Position numbers and translations under genes: made by a program. A stretch of 64,000 nucleotides of DNA, taken from NCBI GenBank assembly GCA_964022115.1, contig CAXIBC010000002.1, positions 1-64,000 on the forward strand. The letters run 5' to 3'. Below, piece by piece: positions 62,601 to 64,000 of this stretch (positions are counted from its first letter, which is position 1; every line of letters starts with the position of its first letter). The notes beneath the pieces were generated by a model. It had not been told where the DNA came from. It worked only from the letters and a program-made list of their open reading frames with translations, and ran no database searches. The stretch comes from Oleispira sp964022115. Its GTDB lineage: Bacteria; Pseudomonadota; Gammaproteobacteria; Pseudomonadales; Oceanobacteraceae.

Positions 62601-64000
62601 GCCTCGGTTTCTTCGTCTTCGTGCTGTTCATCAGCATCCATATTTAATTCTTTAATTTTACGGGTTAGGGTATTGCGTCCCCAGCCTAATAAAACCGCTG
62701 CATCTCGACGACGACCCGCAGTATGCTTGAGCGCGGTTTCTATCATGATGCGTTCAAAAATTGGAACGGCCACATCGAGTAATGCTGGGGTGCCTTGGGT
62801 CAATTGTTGGTCGGCCCAATATTGCAGTGCTTGACCCCAATTTCCCGAAGTTGGTGCTACCGCTTGCTGATCTAAGAGCTCGGGGGGTAAGTCATTAATA
62901 TGAACTTCTCGCCCTGATGCCATGACGGTAATCCAGCGGCAGGTATTTTCTAGCTGGCGTACGTTGCCTGGCCAATCCAATTTGGATAAGTAGTCTGAGG
63001 TTTCGGGCTTTAACGTTTTTACTTCAACGTCTAATTCTTCGGCGGCAGAATTTAAAAAGTGCTTTAATAAGCGTGGAATGTCTTCTCGGCGATCGGCTAA
63101 GCGAGGAATGTGAATACGAATAACGTTTAAACGGTGAAATAAATCTTCGCGGAAACGGCCTTCTTTTACTAAGCCTTCTAAATCTTGGTGGGTCGCGGCA
63201 ATAATACGCACATCAACTTTAACTGGGGTTGTGCCACCGACACGGTAAAATTCACTATCAGCTAATACGCGCAATAATCGAGTTTGCGTATCCGCTGGCA
63301 TATCACCGATTTCATCCAGAAATAAGGTGCCGCCATTCGCTTGTTCGAAGCGCCCACGACGTTGACCACCAGCCCCGGTAAAAGACCCTTTTTCATGGCC
63401 GAATAATTCGGATTCAATTAAGTCTTTTGGAATCGCCGCCATGTTGAGTGCAATAAAGTTTTCACTCGAGCGTGGACTGTGCTTATGCAACGCATGGGCG
63501 ACCAGCTCTTTACCGGTTCCCGATTCACCATTAATTAAGACTGTGATATTAGATTGAGATAAACGGCCAATAGCACGGAAGACTTCCTGCATGGCAGGGG
63601 CCTCACCTATGATCTCGGTATCATTAGGTAATTCTTCAACGGTATTATTATTCGCCTGCTGTTCTTCGTAGTGTGCAATTGCCCGCTGAATTAGGGTGAC
63701 GGCTTCATCGACGTCAAACGGCTTAGGTAAATATTCAAACGCACCACTTTGATAAGAACTTACCGCACTATCAAGATCTGAATGAGCCGTCATAATGATT
63801 ACGGGAAGTTCAGGGTAGGCCTCATTAATTTGTCCTAATAAGGTTAAACCATCGATCCCTGGCATACGAATATCAGTCATGATTGCCGCTGGTTTTTCTT
63901 TTGCCAGCAATCCCATGATCTGCTCAGCACTATCAAAAACTTCACACGGAATGTTGGCTTGTTCTAAGGCTTTCTCTAGTACCCAGCGGATTGATTTATC
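62597..64000 (-). CDS. ntrC: Nitrogen regulator NtrC (GlnG), N-terminus outside window
   Basis: The frame stays open to the window edge (from DKSIRWVLEKALEQ), so only a few N-terminal residues are missing. Response regulator: phospho-Asp in IMTDIRMPGIDGL. Sigma-54 AAA+ domain: Walker A GESGTGKELVA, GAFTGA-type loop GSFTGAGGQRRGRF, Walker B GTLFLDEIGDM. Fis-type HTH at the end (DAAVLLGWGRNTLTRKIKEL). It activates glnA and nitrogen-assimilation genes when NtrB signals nitrogen limitation; ntrB should lie just outside. The stop overlaps mshQ. Confidence 0.96.
   Translation of the reverse strand, partial: DKSIRWVLEKALEQANIPCEVFDSAEQIMGLLAKEKPAAIMTDIRMPGIDGLTLLGQINEAYPELPVIIMTAHSDLDSAVSSYQSGAFEYLPKPFDVDEAVTLIQRAIAHYEEQQANNNTVEELPNDTEIIGEAPAMQEVFRAIGRLSQSNITVLINGESGTGKELVAHALHKHSPRSSENFIALNMAAIPKDLIESELFGHEKGSFTGAGGQRRGRFEQANGGTLFLDEIGDMPADTQTRLLRVLADSEFYRVGGTTPVKVDVRIIAATHQDLEGLVKEGRFREDLFHRLNVIRIHIPRLADRREDIPRLLKHFLNSAAEELDVEVKTLKPETSDYLSKLDWPGNVRQLENTCRWITVMASGREVHINDLPPELLDQQAVAPTSGNWGQALQYWADQQLTQGTPALLDVAVPIFERIMIETALKHTAGRRRDAAVLLGWGRNTLTRKIKELNMDADEQHEDEETEA

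Overview
The window reads as chromosomal DNA of a marine-type, fairly AT-rich gammaproteobacterium. This rests on gene content (SecB, YggX/MutY, stand-alone HisB, an MSHA pilus locus, the gpmI-envC-ctpA-yibQ operon, NtrC) and on gene order. From the tRNA-Phe gene at 25.3 kb to ntrC at the right edge, the backbone follows the order I remember from Pseudomonas and its relatives: tRNA-Phe, yggX, mutY, hisB-hisH-(hisA)-hisF, yibQ, ctpA, envC, gpmI, rhodanese, (grxC), secB, trmL, ntrC. hisA and grxC are missing from that order here. I cannot name the species.

Left part (0-13.9 kb): the 3' part of a secreted beta-helix protein with an Fn3-like tail; two solitary periplasmic family-3 solute-binding proteins; a CPA1 Na+/H+ antiporter downstream of a 7TM diguanylate cyclase; a molybdenum cofactor run (degenerate RmlD-like protein, moeA, mobA, moaC, moaD, CPBP membrane protease); a zinc alcohol dehydrogenase and an aldehyde dehydrogenase.

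Accessory operon (13.98-24.29 kb, minus strand): seven tightly coupled genes. In transcription order they are a GNAT-like acyltransferase, a GH3-type acyl-adenylating/amide-forming enzyme, a tandem-GNAT protein, a short condensation-like acyltransferase, an RND adaptor, an RND permease and a full condensation-like acyltransferase. It looks like a small-molecule (probably acyl-conjugate) biosynthesis and export system that I do not recognise. The RND permease ends in a cytoplasmic tail resembling ribosome modulation factor (RMF). A six-cysteine small secreted protein lies between this operon and tRNA-Phe. This is the best candidate for an undescribed system in the window.

Middle (25.3-45.7 kb): the conserved backbone with insertions. 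These are a YfiR-like periplasmic protein with a CHASE8-HAMP-PAS-GGDEF-EAL protein; a solitary mlaC; a PanZ-like GNAT; a pilX-orphan-pilY1 mini-operon; and a lone, shortened flagellin.

Right (45.9-62.6 kb): a nearly complete MSHA type IV pilus locus (mshI, pilN-like, J, K, L, M, N, E, G, an F-position prepilin, A, C, D, O, P, Q) inserted between trmL and ntrC. The MshE-type ATPase carries an N-terminal MshEN domain (a c-di-GMP sensor in characterised homologues). That domain and the two c-di-GMP enzymes in the window suggest c-di-GMP control of surface attachment. Coordinates and starts were reasoned by eye from the sequence; family assignments come from motif recognition, not database searches.
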